DNA of 64,000 nt from Paenalicyclobacillus macrosporangiidus. Its GTDB lineage: Bacteria > Bacillota > Bacilli > Alicyclobacillales > Alicyclobacillaceae. The stretch is from assembly GCF_900116805.1 (NCBI RefSeq), contig NZ_FPBV01000006.1, positions 123,789-187,788 of the forward strand. Reading direction: 5' to 3'. Below are positions 42,021 through 50,846 of the stretch, piece after piece. The position numbers were made by a program, and so were the translations under genes. Below the pieces are notes generated by a model. It was not told the DNA's origin. It saw only the letters and a list, made by a program, of their open reading frames with translations, and searched no databases. The first letter of the stretch is position 1. Every line of letters begins with the position of its first letter.

Positions 42021-42611
42021 ATGGTGACAGTACGCGGCGTGGTCTTCAGCGCGCTGTTTGCGGCGCTGTTGGCCGTGTTCAGCTACACGCGGATTGATCT
42101 CGGTTTCACCCCGGTTCCCATCACCCTGCAGACCTTGGCGGTGATGATGGCGGGCGCCTTCCTCGGCCCCGGGTACGGATTTCTCAGCATCCTGCTGGTG
42201 GTGGTGCTGACCGCCCTCGGCCTGCCGCTCATGGGTGGGAACGGCGGCCTGCCGGTGATCCTGGGTGCCACGGGCGGCTACATCGTGTCGTGGCCGTTCA
42301 GCGCACTGCTGATTGGCTGGTTCCTGCAGAAGGTTCGCGCGCAAGGTCTCATGCGGTACGTGTGGACGTTCATCGTGGTGGAGGCGTTCGGCAGCCTGTT
42401 CGTGTACCTCATCGGCGTGCCGTGGCTGGCGGTCGTGGGGAAGATGACGCTCGCCAAGGCGCTGGTGGGCGGGTGCTTCCCGTTCCTCCTGGGCGACGCC
42501 ATCAAGGCGGGGATCACCACCTTGGTCGCGGTCCCGTTGGGCAAGCAGTATCCGCCTGCGCGGCTGACGGGCCGCGGCGGCTCCCGGGTGGTGCCGCTCG
42601 ATCACGCTTGA
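42021..42611 (+). CDS. bioY: Biotin transporter substrate-binding subunit
   Basis: The 196-residue protein has six membrane helices and BioY motifs: FTPVPITLQTLAVMMAGAFL near the N-terminus, GLPLMGGNGG, LGATGGYIVSWPFSALLIG and WLAVVGKMTLAKAL, with PFLLGDAIKAGI near the end. It binds biotin and works with the ECF ATPases and EcfT encoded divergently. ATG 42021 follows GAGGAGGTTTCA. It is directly behind the BirA operator. Confidence 0.95.
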   Translation: MVTVRGVVFSALFAALLAVFSYTRIDLGFTPVPITLQTLAVMMAGAFLGPGYGFLSILLVVVLTALGLPLMGGNGGLPVILGATGGYIVSWPFSALLIGWFLQKVRAQGLMRYVWTFIVVEAFGSLFVYLIGVPWLAVVGKMTLAKALVGGCFPFLLGDAIKAGITTLVAVPLGKQYPPARLTGRGGSRVVPLDHA

Positions 42612-42773
42612 TGGCGGCGTGGCGAATCTGACCTCCGGGCAGACGCGGCGCTGGCCTGGTCTGAAACGCGGGTGCATAATCCGTGCGTCTTGCGGAGAAG
42701 TTGAAACCCAGACGTGGATTCGGCAGGGAGCCGTTTGCTCCGGCCGCAAGACGCAAGCGAGGGGGAAGCCAGC

Positions 42774-43019
42774 GTGAAGACGGTCGCCGTGGAACGCGGT
42801 TTGGAACCGGTCAAACGGTATCTGCAGGCGCAGGGCTTACAGGTGGTGGAGCTCACCAACGCCGTTTCGGACGCGACGAACTGGGCATGCTGCTGCGTGA
42901 CCGGGGCGGATGAGAATGTCATGGGCATGCAGGATGTGCAGATCAACTGCCCCATCGTGTCGTGCGAGGGATTGACGCCGGAAGAGGTGTACCAGCGGGT
43001 CGAGCGGTACGTGCACTGA
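42774..43019 (+). CDS. YkuS-like UPF0180 protein
   Basis: The 81-residue protein has VERGLEPVKRYLQAQGLQVV, CCCVTGADENVMGMQDVQ and VSCEGLTPEEVYQRVERYV, matching B. subtilis YkuS (UPF0180) along its full length. Role unknown. GTG start after GAGGGGGAAGCCAGC. Stands alone before a terminator. Confidence 0.85.
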   Translation: MKTVAVERGLEPVKRYLQAQGLQVVELTNAVSDATNWACCCVTGADENVMGMQDVQINCPIVSCEGLTPEEVYQRVERYVH

Positions 43020-43061
43020 CGCGGGCCGACGCGAACACGCAACGAAGCAGACGCCAACAGA

Positions 43062-43098
43062 GGGCTCAGCGGCCGCCACGCGGACGCTGGGCCCTTTT
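43062..43098 (+). terminator. Terminator after the YkuS-like gene
   Basis: GGGCTCAGCG / CGCTGGGCCC with a 13-base loop, followed by TTTT. Confidence 0.7.
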
Positions 43099-43116
43099 CG
43101 CATGCCGCCTCCGGGA

Positions 43117-43145
43117 TTGCCAGCCGGGGCGGGGGAACGTACAAT
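43117..43145 (+). promoter_or_regulatory. Promoter of proC
   Basis: TTGCCA (43117-43122) and TACAAT (43140-43145), spacer 17 bp. Confidence 0.6.
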
Positions 43146-43233
43146 GCCGGTATACGGTCAGAGGCAGGCGGAAACCGGCCGGAGCGCGTTTGCACCGGCG
43201 GTCGAGGATTCTGAGCGGAGTGGAGGAGAGCGC

Positions 43234-44067
43234 ATGGAGACGTTCGCCGGAGAGGTATTCGTGATTGGCGCTGGAGCGATGGCCGAAGCGTTTGTGAAGG
43301 GTGTGATTGAGAAGCGGGCCATCGCGCCCGAGCGGGTCGTGGTGACCGGGCGGACCCTCGGCGGACGGGCGGCGGGATTGCGCGAGAAGTACGGCGTGCG
43401 GGTCGCCGGGACGGAGGCCGCCGCGGGCGCCAGGATGGTCTTTCTCGCCGTGAAACCCGCGGACACCGCCGAGGCGCTGGCGCAGGTCCGGCCGTACCTC
43501 CACGGGCAGCCGTTGGTGTCGTTTGCCGCCGGCGTCACGATGGACTGGATGGCCGAGATCATCGAGCACCGCTCCCCGGTGGTTCGTACCATGCCGAACA
43601 TCCCCGTCGGCGTGCTGGAGGGGGCGACCGCCGTCTCGTTTCCGGAGGCGGGGCTCGCCGAGCGGGATCGAAAGGATATCCTGTTTCTGCTCGGACAGCT
43701 CGGCGAGGTGGTGGAGATCCCGGAGCGCCTGATGAACGCCGCCACCGCCTTTTCCGGCAGCGGCCCCGGATTTGTCTGCTATTTCCTCGAGGCGATGGAG
43801 GCGGCGGCCATCCGTCTCGGGTTCGATCCGGAGCTGGCCCGGGCCCTGTTGCTGCAGACGGTGGTGGGGACGGCGCGCACCCTGCGTGAGTGGGGGCTCG
43901 CGCCGGATGAACTGCGCCGGCGCGTCACCTCTCCGGGCGGCACCACCCAGGCCGGCGTCGCGGTGATGGAGGCAGGCCGCCTCGCCGACGTGGTGGACGC
44001 CGCCCTGCAGGCGGCCGCGCGGCGGTCGGAGGAGATGGGCCGCGCGTACGCCGTCGTCCGGGACTGA
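43234..44067 (+). CDS. proC: Pyrroline-5-carboxylate reductase
   Basis: The 277-residue protein starts with the Rossmann motif FVIGAGAMAEAFVKG, VFLAVKPADTAEAL, RTMPNIPVGVLEGATAV, ATAFSGSGPGFVCYFLEAM and RRRVTSPGGTTQAGV, the classical ProC signature. It makes proline from pyrroline-5-carboxylate with NAD(P)H in the cytosol. ATG after GGAGTGGAGGAGAGCGC. Proline made here may add to osmoprotection, like the opuC system. Confidence 0.92.
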   Translation: METFAGEVFVIGAGAMAEAFVKGVIEKRAIAPERVVVTGRTLGGRAAGLREKYGVRVAGTEAAAGARMVFLAVKPADTAEALAQVRPYLHGQPLVSFAAGVTMDWMAEIIEHRSPVVRTMPNIPVGVLEGATAVSFPEAGLAERDRKDILFLLGQLGEVVEIPERLMNAATAFSGSGPGFVCYFLEAMEAAAIRLGFDPELARALLLQTVVGTARTLREWGLAPDELRRRVTSPGGTTQAGVAVMEAGRLADVVDAALQAAARRSEEMGRAYAVVRD

Positions 44068-44080
44068 CCCGGTGCCCTCT

Positions 44081-44578
44081 CTACTCCTGGTGCTGGGTGC
44101 GGCCGGCGAGCAGGTCCAGCGTGTGCCGCAGGACGGGGGCGACCACCGCAAGACACTCATCCACCGCCTTCGGGTTGCCGGGCAGGTTCAGGATCAGGGT
44201 CTGCCCTCGTGTCCCCGCCACCTGGCGGGAGATCATCCCGAATGGGGTCTTTTTCAGGCTCTCCGCCCGCATCGCCTCGGCGATACCGGGCACGATCCGG
44301 TCCACCACGTCCAGGGTCGCCTCCGGGGTGACGTCGCGCGGACCGAGGCCGGTGCCGCCCGTGGTCACAATCAGGCGGATGCCCTCCTCGTCCGCCAGCC
44401 GGCACAGGAGCGCCGCAATCTCTTCCCGCTCATCGGGCACCGCCACGCGCACCGCGACGGCGAAGCCCATGCGCGCCAGGGCCTCTTCAGCGCGCTGTCC
44501 GCCGATGTCCGTGCGGAGGCCGCGGCTGACCGAGTCGCTGACCGTGATCACCGCCGCCCGCGCTTGATCATGCGCCAT
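44081..44578 (-). CDS. MoaB/MogA-type molybdopterin adenylyltransferase
   Basis: The 165-residue protein has AAVITVSDSVSRGLRTDIGG, LIVTTGGTGLGPRDVTPEAT (the GTGxxxRDVTPE motif) and LPGNPKAVDECL. It belongs to the MoaB/MogA family that adenylates molybdopterin before molybdenum insertion. ATG 44578 lies 6 bp after GGGGAGG; an ATG at 44584 overlaps that site. No other cofactor genes are nearby. Converges on proC. Confidence 0.88.
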   Translation of the reverse strand: MAHDQARAAVITVSDSVSRGLRTDIGGQRAEEALARMGFAVAVRVAVPDEREEIAALLCRLADEEGIRLIVTTGGTGLGPRDVTPEATLDVVDRIVPGIAEAMRAESLKKTPFGMISRQVAGTRGQTLILNLPGNPKAVDECLAVVAPVLRHTLDLLAGRTQHQE

Positions 44579-44629
44579 GTCCATCCTCCCCTCTCCTTTT
44601 GAGCCCATGTTACCCCATCCGCTTCCGGA

Positions 44630-44659
44630 TTGCGCACAATCCGCTTCCTTCGATACAAT
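44630..44659 (+). promoter_or_regulatory. Promoter of the dienelactone hydrolase gene
   Basis: TTGCGC (44630-44635) and TACAAT (44654-44659), spacer 18 bp. Confidence 0.45.
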
Positions 44660-44700
44660 TTTGTTTGGATATCCGAAATGTCCCCAGGGAGGGATGCGCG

Positions 44701-45525
44701 GTGAGTTTGATCACGCAGTGGGTCCGGTACGGAGATCAGAACGAGTACAGCGGCTACCTCGCCAAGCCCAGGCGGGCCGGGGGACCGTTGCCGGCCGTGA
44801 TGGTCATCCAGGAGATCTGGGGGGTGGACGCCCACATCCAGGACGTGGTGGAGCGCTTCGCCAAGGCCGGGTATACGGCGTTCGCGCCCGACCTGTACTC
44901 GCGTAACGGCGAGCGGCCGGCGGTGTTGGCCTCCGACCGCATCGAGGCGGTCAAGTCGTTCCTGGACAGCCTGCCGCCGTCGGCGTGGCATGACGCTCAG
45001 GCGAGGGAAGCGGCGTTGGCGAGACTGCCCGGCGAGGAAGGAAAGCGGATCCAGGAGACCTTCACAACCCTCTTCGGCGGGCTGCAGGTGGACAAATACA
45101 TGCCGCAACTGCTGGAGACGGCGGCGTATCTGCGCACTGGCTGCGAGCACAGCCAGGGGCAGCCGGTGATGTCCATCGGCTTCTGCCTGGGCGGCGCCCT
45201 GTCCGCACGGTTGGCCTGCCAGGACGAGGCGTTGAAAGGCGCCGTCATCTTCTACGGCCACGCGCCCGATCCCGCCTTGGTCTCCGGCGTCCGCTGCCCG
45301 GTGCGCGGCTTCTACGGTGGGCTCGATCACCGCATCACCGACCAGGTCCCCGGCCTGGCCGAGGCGATGCGCGCGGCGGGCAAGGACTTCCAGTACACGG
45401 TCTACGAAGGCGCGCAGCACGCGTTCTTCAACGACACCCGCAGCGCGTACCATCCGGAGGCCAGCCGGGATGCGTTCGCGCAGGTGCTCGGGTTCTTCAA
45501 CGGGATCGCGAAAGCTGGCGCGTAA
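44701..45525 (+). CDS. Dienelactone hydrolase-family protein
   Basis: The 274-residue alpha/beta hydrolase has VMVIQEIWGVD, the nucleophile region MSIGFCLGGALS (Cys), the acid GFYGGLDHRIT (Asp) and EGAQHAFFNDTR (His), the Cys-Asp-His triad typical of DLH proteins. Members hydrolyse lactone or ester bonds; the actual substrate is unknown. GTG start after AGGGAGGGATGCGCG. Confidence 0.87.
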   Translation: MSLITQWVRYGDQNEYSGYLAKPRRAGGPLPAVMVIQEIWGVDAHIQDVVERFAKAGYTAFAPDLYSRNGERPAVLASDRIEAVKSFLDSLPPSAWHDAQAREAALARLPGEEGKRIQETFTTLFGGLQVDKYMPQLLETAAYLRTGCEHSQGQPVMSIGFCLGGALSARLACQDEALKGAVIFYGHAPDPALVSGVRCPVRGFYGGLDHRITDQVPGLAEAMRAAGKDFQYTVYEGAQHAFFNDTRSAYHPEASRDAFAQVLGFFNGIAKAGA

Positions 45526-45642
45526 ACGCCTTGCGGCGGTTGGCGGTGCTCCGCGGTTCCCCGCAGCGCGCCGCGGCCACGCGCAGGGCCGCGGCGCGAG
45601 GACGGCGAGTGGGGCGGCCCAAGCGGCGGGCCGCCCCCGCTG

Positions 45643-47424
45643 TCAACGGGGGATCACCGGAGCCGCCCACCAAGCCTGCGCCACCTCGGTCACCAACCGC
45701 TCGAGCGCGGCTTCGTCCAGCCCCTGCGTCTTCCCCGGCACCGGCGCCACCTCGATGCTGCCCCAGGACGGATACAGGTACAGGACGGGCACTCGCAGGG
45801 TCGCCGTGTGCGCAGGATCCATCGTCCGCACCACCCACAGGTGCGTCGCCATGCCCTCGTATTGCCCTATCCTCGGTCCGTCCACGTTCGATCCCGATGC
45901 GCGCGCCATCGATGCCCGGTACACCGCCAGGCTCTCCGACGCCGGAATGAGCGACCACAGCGTGCGCGTCTCCGTCACCGTCAACGTCACCCCCGCGGCG
46001 TTGGTCAGCGTCAGCTGCACCGCGTACGGCGTGGTGCTCCGGTCGCCCGACAGCGGCGGGCGAAAATCCGGCGTGACGGACACCTGAACGAGGCGCCATC
46101 CGGCCGGGACGCCATGCACGGGCAGGCCCGAGAGGCGCGCGGCGGTGACCAGGCTGGTGCCGGTGTAGATGTCGGCGTCCGGCGCGCCTTCGGCCAGCGG
46201 ACCCGTCTGAGTCGTGGGCGCCGGTCCCCAGTGGGGCTGTTGGCCGGACCAGTCTGGTTGGCGCCACGGCAGCCGCCAAACCCGGCCGTCCGATTCCACC
46301 ACCAGCGTGTAGACGCCCGCCCGGGTGAGGGGCGGGAACTGGGCCGCGATGCGGTCGCCGGATCGGGCCACCGCCGTGGGGCGCACCGTGTCTCCGTTCG
46401 GCCCTTCCACCCGGTACCGGGCGAAGTGCCCCGAGGTGTCCGGCGGGAGACCGTCGGCCGAGAGATCCATCCAGGTGCCGCTGGCCGTCGTCCGCACCGA
46501 GGTGAGGGTGAGGGTGGTGCCGCCGTCCGCCGCGCGCACGGCGGGGTTAAGCGCGAGCACCGGGGCTTGGGCGGGCAGGGCGACAAACGGGATGTCCCAC
46601 GGGCCCGTCACCGTGCGGAAGGTGCGGGGACCGAACGGATCGCCTTTGGCCAGGGTGTCGCCGACGGCCTCGACGTGCAGGGTCAGGTGCACACCCAACG
46701 TTCGGAGCCAGCCTGGGAGGGGCGGGAAGACGATGTACCCCAGGTTCCCCAGCCCGTCGATCTCGGTGGCGTCGTGCGGCCACCCGAACGGATCGCGCAG
46801 GGTCACGCGGTACCGCTGGGGGACGGGAGGCTGTCGTCCCGACAGCGCCGCATCGGCGGACGCGCTGGCGTTGTCGGTGCGCACCTGCCAGGGCTCGGTC
46901 TCGACGGTTCCCTGTGGTGCCGCCGGGCCGTCGATGCGATAGACGACGACGGTGCGGTTGGCGTCCGCGTAGACGTCGAGCATCGTCAAGGTGACGCCGC
47001 CGTGCGTCGCCGAGAGCTGCACCGGTTGGAACGCGCCCTGCTGGAACAGTGGCCACAGACCCGGGTCTCCGCGCAGCACCTCCCCCTCGGCCGCCGGGGA
47101 CTGCCCGTGCAGCGAGGCGGCCGCCGCGATGACCCAGCGCGGGGCGAAGTGGTTCACTCCGGCCATCACGACGGCGGCGCCCGCCAATCCGGCCACGCCC
47201 CGCATCGCCCAGCGGCGGGCGCGCGGCAGGCGCTGCGCGGCGCCGCGCCCGCTCGCTCCGTTCGCGCTCCCCCTCAGCGATGGGGTGGGGACACGGGAAT
47301 CCTCCAGGCCCAAGCGCTCCGCGATCCCCGCCCACAGATCCGCCGGCGCCGCATACCCGGCCTGTCCGGCCTCGGACCGGTAGTGCTGCCGCAACCGATC
47401 TTCCACAGACGTGCGCGATGACAT
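45643..47424 (-). CDS. Membrane-anchored ECF sigma partner, DUF4179-like (putative anti-sigma)
   Basis: The 593-residue protein has a cytoplasmic N-terminal part (1 to about 75), one membrane segment (about 80-97, GVAGLAGAAVVMAGVNHF) and a large extracytoplasmic beta-rich part with repeated units such as VTLTMLDVYADANRTVVVY, TTLTLTSVRTTASGTWMDLS and TLTVTETRTLWSLIP. This layout matches DUF4179-type proteins encoded after ECF sigma genes. ATG 47424 follows GAAGGGAGGCGGCGCC; 14 bp after the sigma gene's stop. It likely holds the sigma factor until an envelope signal. No zinc-binding HxxxCxxC motif is seen. Confidence 0.75.
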   Translation of the reverse strand: MSSRTSVEDRLRQHYRSEAGQAGYAAPADLWAGIAERLGLEDSRVPTPSLRGSANGASGRGAAQRLPRARRWAMRGVAGLAGAAVVMAGVNHFAPRWVIAAAASLHGQSPAAEGEVLRGDPGLWPLFQQGAFQPVQLSATHGGVTLTMLDVYADANRTVVVYRIDGPAAPQGTVETEPWQVRTDNASASADAALSGRQPPVPQRYRVTLRDPFGWPHDATEIDGLGNLGYIVFPPLPGWLRTLGVHLTLHVEAVGDTLAKGDPFGPRTFRTVTGPWDIPFVALPAQAPVLALNPAVRAADGGTTLTLTSVRTTASGTWMDLSADGLPPDTSGHFARYRVEGPNGDTVRPTAVARSGDRIAAQFPPLTRAGVYTLVVESDGRVWRLPWRQPDWSGQQPHWGPAPTTQTGPLAEGAPDADIYTGTSLVTAARLSGLPVHGVPAGWRLVQVSVTPDFRPPLSGDRSTTPYAVQLTLTNAAGVTLTVTETRTLWSLIPASESLAVYRASMARASGSNVDGPRIGQYEGMATHLWVVRTMDPAHTATLRVPVLYLYPSWGSIEVAPVPGKTQGLDEAALERLVTEVAQAWWAAPVIPR

Positions 47425-47438
47425 GGCGCCGCCTCCCT

Positions 47439-48038
47439 TCACCTGTTCCGTCTTTGTGCGCGTTCCGTCGCGCCGCCCGTTCCGGCGTCTTCCGCGAGGT
47501 GCCGGCGCAGCTTCGCCAGGGACCGGTGGATGCGCGTCGCGACCGCTCCGGGCCGCAGGTTCAACCGGCGGGCGATCTCATGGACGGCGAGGTCGTCCCC
47601 GTAGCGCAGGGCGAGGATTGCCTGGTCCAAGGGGGACAGACAGTCCAGCGCCTCGCACAGCGCCGCCCCGTCGGCGTCCCGTGCCACCTGGTCCTCCGCG
47701 GGCGGGGCGACTCGCCCGTGGCGCAAGGTCAAGCGCTCGAGGTGCTCCGGTGCGTCGGCGATGGGCACCTCGCGGCGCCACCCGCGCCGGCGCCAGTCCA
47801 GGTGCGCCCGCCGGAGGATGGCGTGGAGCCACGGTGTGAGACGCTCCGGGGTCCGCAGCTGACGGCGATGGCGCCAGGCGCGGACGAACACCTCCTGGAC
47901 CAGATCCTGGGCGGCCGCGGGATCGTGCGTGAGCCACACCGCCAACCGATACAGCGCAGGGCTCTCCCGTTCGACGATGCGCCGGAACGCATCGGCATCC
48001 CCCTCCAGGAAACCCCGGACATCCTCCAGTCCCGCCAA
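47439..48038 (-). CDS. ECF-type RNA polymerase sigma factor
   Basis: The 199-residue protein has sigma-70 region 2 (LYRLAVWLTHDPAAAQDLVQ, EVFVRAWRHR) and region 4 (LSPLDQAILALRYGDDLAVH, EIARRLNLRPGAVATRIHRS). The TTG start follows AAGGAGGGCGGAGCCG. It begins a two-gene operon with the DUF4179-like protein, divergent from the secreted HELTH protease by 211 bp. It may control its own operon and the protease, but I could not recognise a clear ECF promoter there. Confidence 0.88.
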   Translation of the reverse strand: MAGLEDVRGFLEGDADAFRRIVERESPALYRLAVWLTHDPAAAQDLVQEVFVRAWRHRRQLRTPERLTPWLHAILRRAHLDWRRRGWRREVPIADAPEHLERLTLRHGRVAPPAEDQVARDADGAALCEALDCLSPLDQAILALRYGDDLAVHEIARRLNLRPGAVATRIHRSLAKLRRHLAEDAGTGGATERAQRRNR

Positions 48039-48249
48039 CGGCTCCGCCCTCCTTCAAACGCAAGACGCTCCATCCTGCGGTTTTATTACAGCGGTTGGAT
48101 TCCATGGGGACAACATTCGGACTCTGTCCGCCGTACCAGACCGTTACCGGATGGAACGTTTCGCCATGCAAGTCGTGACAGGATTCTCGCGCCTCTCTGT
48201 GGAATTCCGATAGCAATCCGCTTCAGGAATACACGTACGGAGGCGTGCC

Positions 48250-50784
48250 ATGACGTCCAGACGACAGTGCAAATCATCCATCCGGCGCGTGGCTGCGGCC
48301 GTCACGGCCGCATTGGCCATGCTGCCTTCGGGAACTGGGCTGGCGCAACCCCTGCCCGCACCGCCCGCCTGGTCCTCCTCGTCGCAGGTGCCCCTGGCCA
48401 CGGAGGCCGCGATGGCCCCGCTTCATTCCCTTCCGCCGATTTCCTCCGCGTCCGTGCAGACCGCAGATGCTTCGGCCACGCCGGGATGGACAGTCCGTCC
48501 GGCCGTCCAGAAGGCCGCGGCGACGGTGCACGACGGCCCTGTGCTGGTGGCGGGATCCGCCTGGCGCACCGTGCCGTACCTCGTGTACGGAGGGACCACC
48601 TATTTCGGGATCTGGTACCTTCAGCAACTGCTCCGGGCGTACGGCATCGACTCCGGCTGGAACGGCACCCGGTTGACGTTGGCGGGCTTCCCGAAGCCCG
48701 TCGCGGCCACCGTGACCGTGTCCGGTTCGCCCGCGCCCGGGGTTGGCGCGCTGTGGGTTCAAGGGCAGGCGTACGTCGATGTCAGCGCCATCGCGCGGCA
48801 GGCGGGCGGCACGGTATCGGTCTCGGGACAAGCGGTGTCGATCACGCTGCCCCGCGCCGCCGCGCCTTCGCCGGTGTCATCGGGCGTAGCCCGTCCCGTC
48901 GCCCGGACGGCGACGGTGCACCCGGCCGTGAGTCGGGCGGTCGCCGTCAGCGGATTTCAAGCGAACGGCGAGGTCTACGTCGGGTCGCAGTTGTGGCGGC
49001 GCGTGCCCGTAGTGTACAGCGGCGGCACCAGCTTCTTCGGCGTCTGGTATTTCCAACAGTTCCTCCAGGCGTACGGCATCCACAGCACGTGGGACGGAAA
49101 ACAGCTGGCCATCGACGACCTCCCGCGGGTGATCCCGCAGGCGTCCATCACCGTCGACGGCGCGGATCCGCTCTCCGGGGCGGCCGTGGCGTGGCAGGGG
49201 CATTGGTATGTGCCCGCCTCGGCGCTGACGGCGGCGGGGGTGCCGGTCGAGGTGCAGGTGGACGACAGCGCCGCCGGCCCGGGCGAGGGCGCAGCGGGCG
49301 GCGCGGATCCCGGCGCGCAGGATGGAACAGCGGGCGGCCCGGGGACATCCGCCAACCCGTCCGGCGTGGCGAGCGGCCAGACGGGGCCGCTGGTGACCCT
49401 CCGCGGGCGGCTCGTGTTTGACGGAGCGTCCTATTCCGTCCAGCAGATCTCGCTCCGTGACGTGCAGACGCACGCCCACTATTACACGGATGTCCAGGCG
49501 GACGGGTCGTTTTCCATCCCGGTGCCTCCCGGCCAGTACGAGGTCTTCGCGGCCATCGGGCAGGGCGAGGCGGTGTACCTGTTGCAGCCGTTCACCGTCC
49601 CGGCGGGATCGCCAGGGCAGCAGGCGTTGGACGTGCACCTGCCCGCCCTGCCCCAGGGGTCCCGGCTGGCGGTGGCGCATGCCGACGTGATCGCCTGGGA
49701 TAAAGGCGTGTCGGCCATGGACCTCCAGTCGGTCGCCGACCTCTTCGAGCACGTGTATCCGGAGGTCGCTTCCGCCACGGGATTGGCAGAACAGAGCCGC
49801 ATTCAGGTCACCCTGTACAGTTCCGCGGACGCGTACAAGCAGCACTTTCTCCAGGAGGGGTACTCGGCCGGGGAAGCGGCTTCGCTGGCCGAGAACTCGG
49901 TGGCGGCCGAGGAGGGGCTCAACCAGATCAGCGTGTTGCTGCCGGCCCTCCATCAGACGGACGGCCTGAACGTGATGGTGCACGAGCTGACGCACGCCCT
50001 GGTGGCCACCGTGTCCAGCGCCATCCCCAGTTGGGCCAACGAGGGGCTCGCCTGGGAGATGGGCGTGGACGCCGAACTGGACGGCAGCCAGGACCCGGTG
50101 CTGACCAGCGCCATCCCGTGGTCCAATTGGATGGACACCTTGACGCACCAGCGGGCGGGGGATCTCCGGCCGCTCGGCCAGGCCGACCCGCTGGATACCG
50201 CCTACAACGTCGAGCTGCAGGACTACTGGGCAATGCACCAGTTGATCACCCGCTTCGGCCTGCCGGCGGTGATGCGGTATGTCCGCGCGATTGATCACGA
50301 TCCCGACGCCTTCTCACACACCTTCGGGATGTCCTTCGACGCCTTCGCGAACCAGGTGCAGGCGAGTCTCGCCCAGCAGGCGGCCCAGTCCGACGCGGGC
50401 TTCACGATGCGGCTCGCGGTCCTCGCGGGCGGCCCGGACACGGTGTACATCACGTCGCCGGCCGGGCGCGCCTTTCAGGTGTCGGGCCTTGCACCAGGGC
50501 ACACGTACGACATCACCTGCCGCGCAGACGGGACGGTTCAGGCGGCCGCCGGGCTGCGGGTGGCGGCCGCGTCCGGCGTCGGCGGGCCCGACGGGGTGTG
50601 GTTCGTGCAGTTGAAGACGAGTGGAAGCCTGCCCTGGCAGGGCATCGCGCTGGACGACCAGTTCGGCATCCCCTATGTGGTGCAAGCGGTGCTGTACGAT
50701 TCCGCCGGGCAACCGGCCCACGCCTATCCGGCCACCGCTGTCTCGGGCGGCCTGCAGGTGGTGGGGCTGACGCCGCTGCATTGA
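48250..50784 (+). CDS. Secreted HELTH metalloprotease with stalk-type repeats
   Basis: The 844-residue protein has signal peptide MTSRRQCKSSIRRVAAAVTA to about residue 32. Two related modules (about 95-200 and 235-335) each carry a W(R)xVPxVxxGGTxFFGxWYxQQxLxAYGI motif, then a Gly/Ala linker and a beta domain (about 375-470). The gluzincin domain (about 475-705) has MVHELTHALV with the third ligand in SWANEGLAWEMG, as in peptidase MA-like enzymes. The C-terminal domain is beta-rich. It likely acts at or outside the cell wall. It shares the HELTH domain with 53154. No partner promoter is identified; the ECF operon is divergent. Confidence 0.8.
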   Translation: MTSRRQCKSSIRRVAAAVTAALAMLPSGTGLAQPLPAPPAWSSSSQVPLATEAAMAPLHSLPPISSASVQTADASATPGWTVRPAVQKAAATVHDGPVLVAGSAWRTVPYLVYGGTTYFGIWYLQQLLRAYGIDSGWNGTRLTLAGFPKPVAATVTVSGSPAPGVGALWVQGQAYVDVSAIARQAGGTVSVSGQAVSITLPRAAAPSPVSSGVARPVARTATVHPAVSRAVAVSGFQANGEVYVGSQLWRRVPVVYSGGTSFFGVWYFQQFLQAYGIHSTWDGKQLAIDDLPRVIPQASITVDGADPLSGAAVAWQGHWYVPASALTAAGVPVEVQVDDSAAGPGEGAAGGADPGAQDGTAGGPGTSANPSGVASGQTGPLVTLRGRLVFDGASYSVQQISLRDVQTHAHYYTDVQADGSFSIPVPPGQYEVFAAIGQGEAVYLLQPFTVPAGSPGQQALDVHLPALPQGSRLAVAHADVIAWDKGVSAMDLQSVADLFEHVYPEVASATGLAEQSRIQVTLYSSADAYKQHFLQEGYSAGEAASLAENSVAAEEGLNQISVLLPALHQTDGLNVMVHELTHALVATVSSAIPSWANEGLAWEMGVDAELDGSQDPVLTSAIPWSNWMDTLTHQRAGDLRPLGQADPLDTAYNVELQDYWAMHQLITRFGLPAVMRYVRAIDHDPDAFSHTFGMSFDAFANQVQASLAQQAAQSDAGFTMRLAVLAGGPDTVYITSPAGRAFQVSGLAPGHTYDITCRADGTVQAAAGLRVAAASGVGGPDGVWFVQLKTSGSLPWQGIALDDQFGIPYVVQAVLYDSAGQPAHAYPATAVSGGLQVVGLTPLH

Positions 50785-50846
50785 CGTGAACTGGACGCGG
50801 CTCCCTTCAGACGATACACTTTTAATCGGAACTTGAAGGGAGGGCA

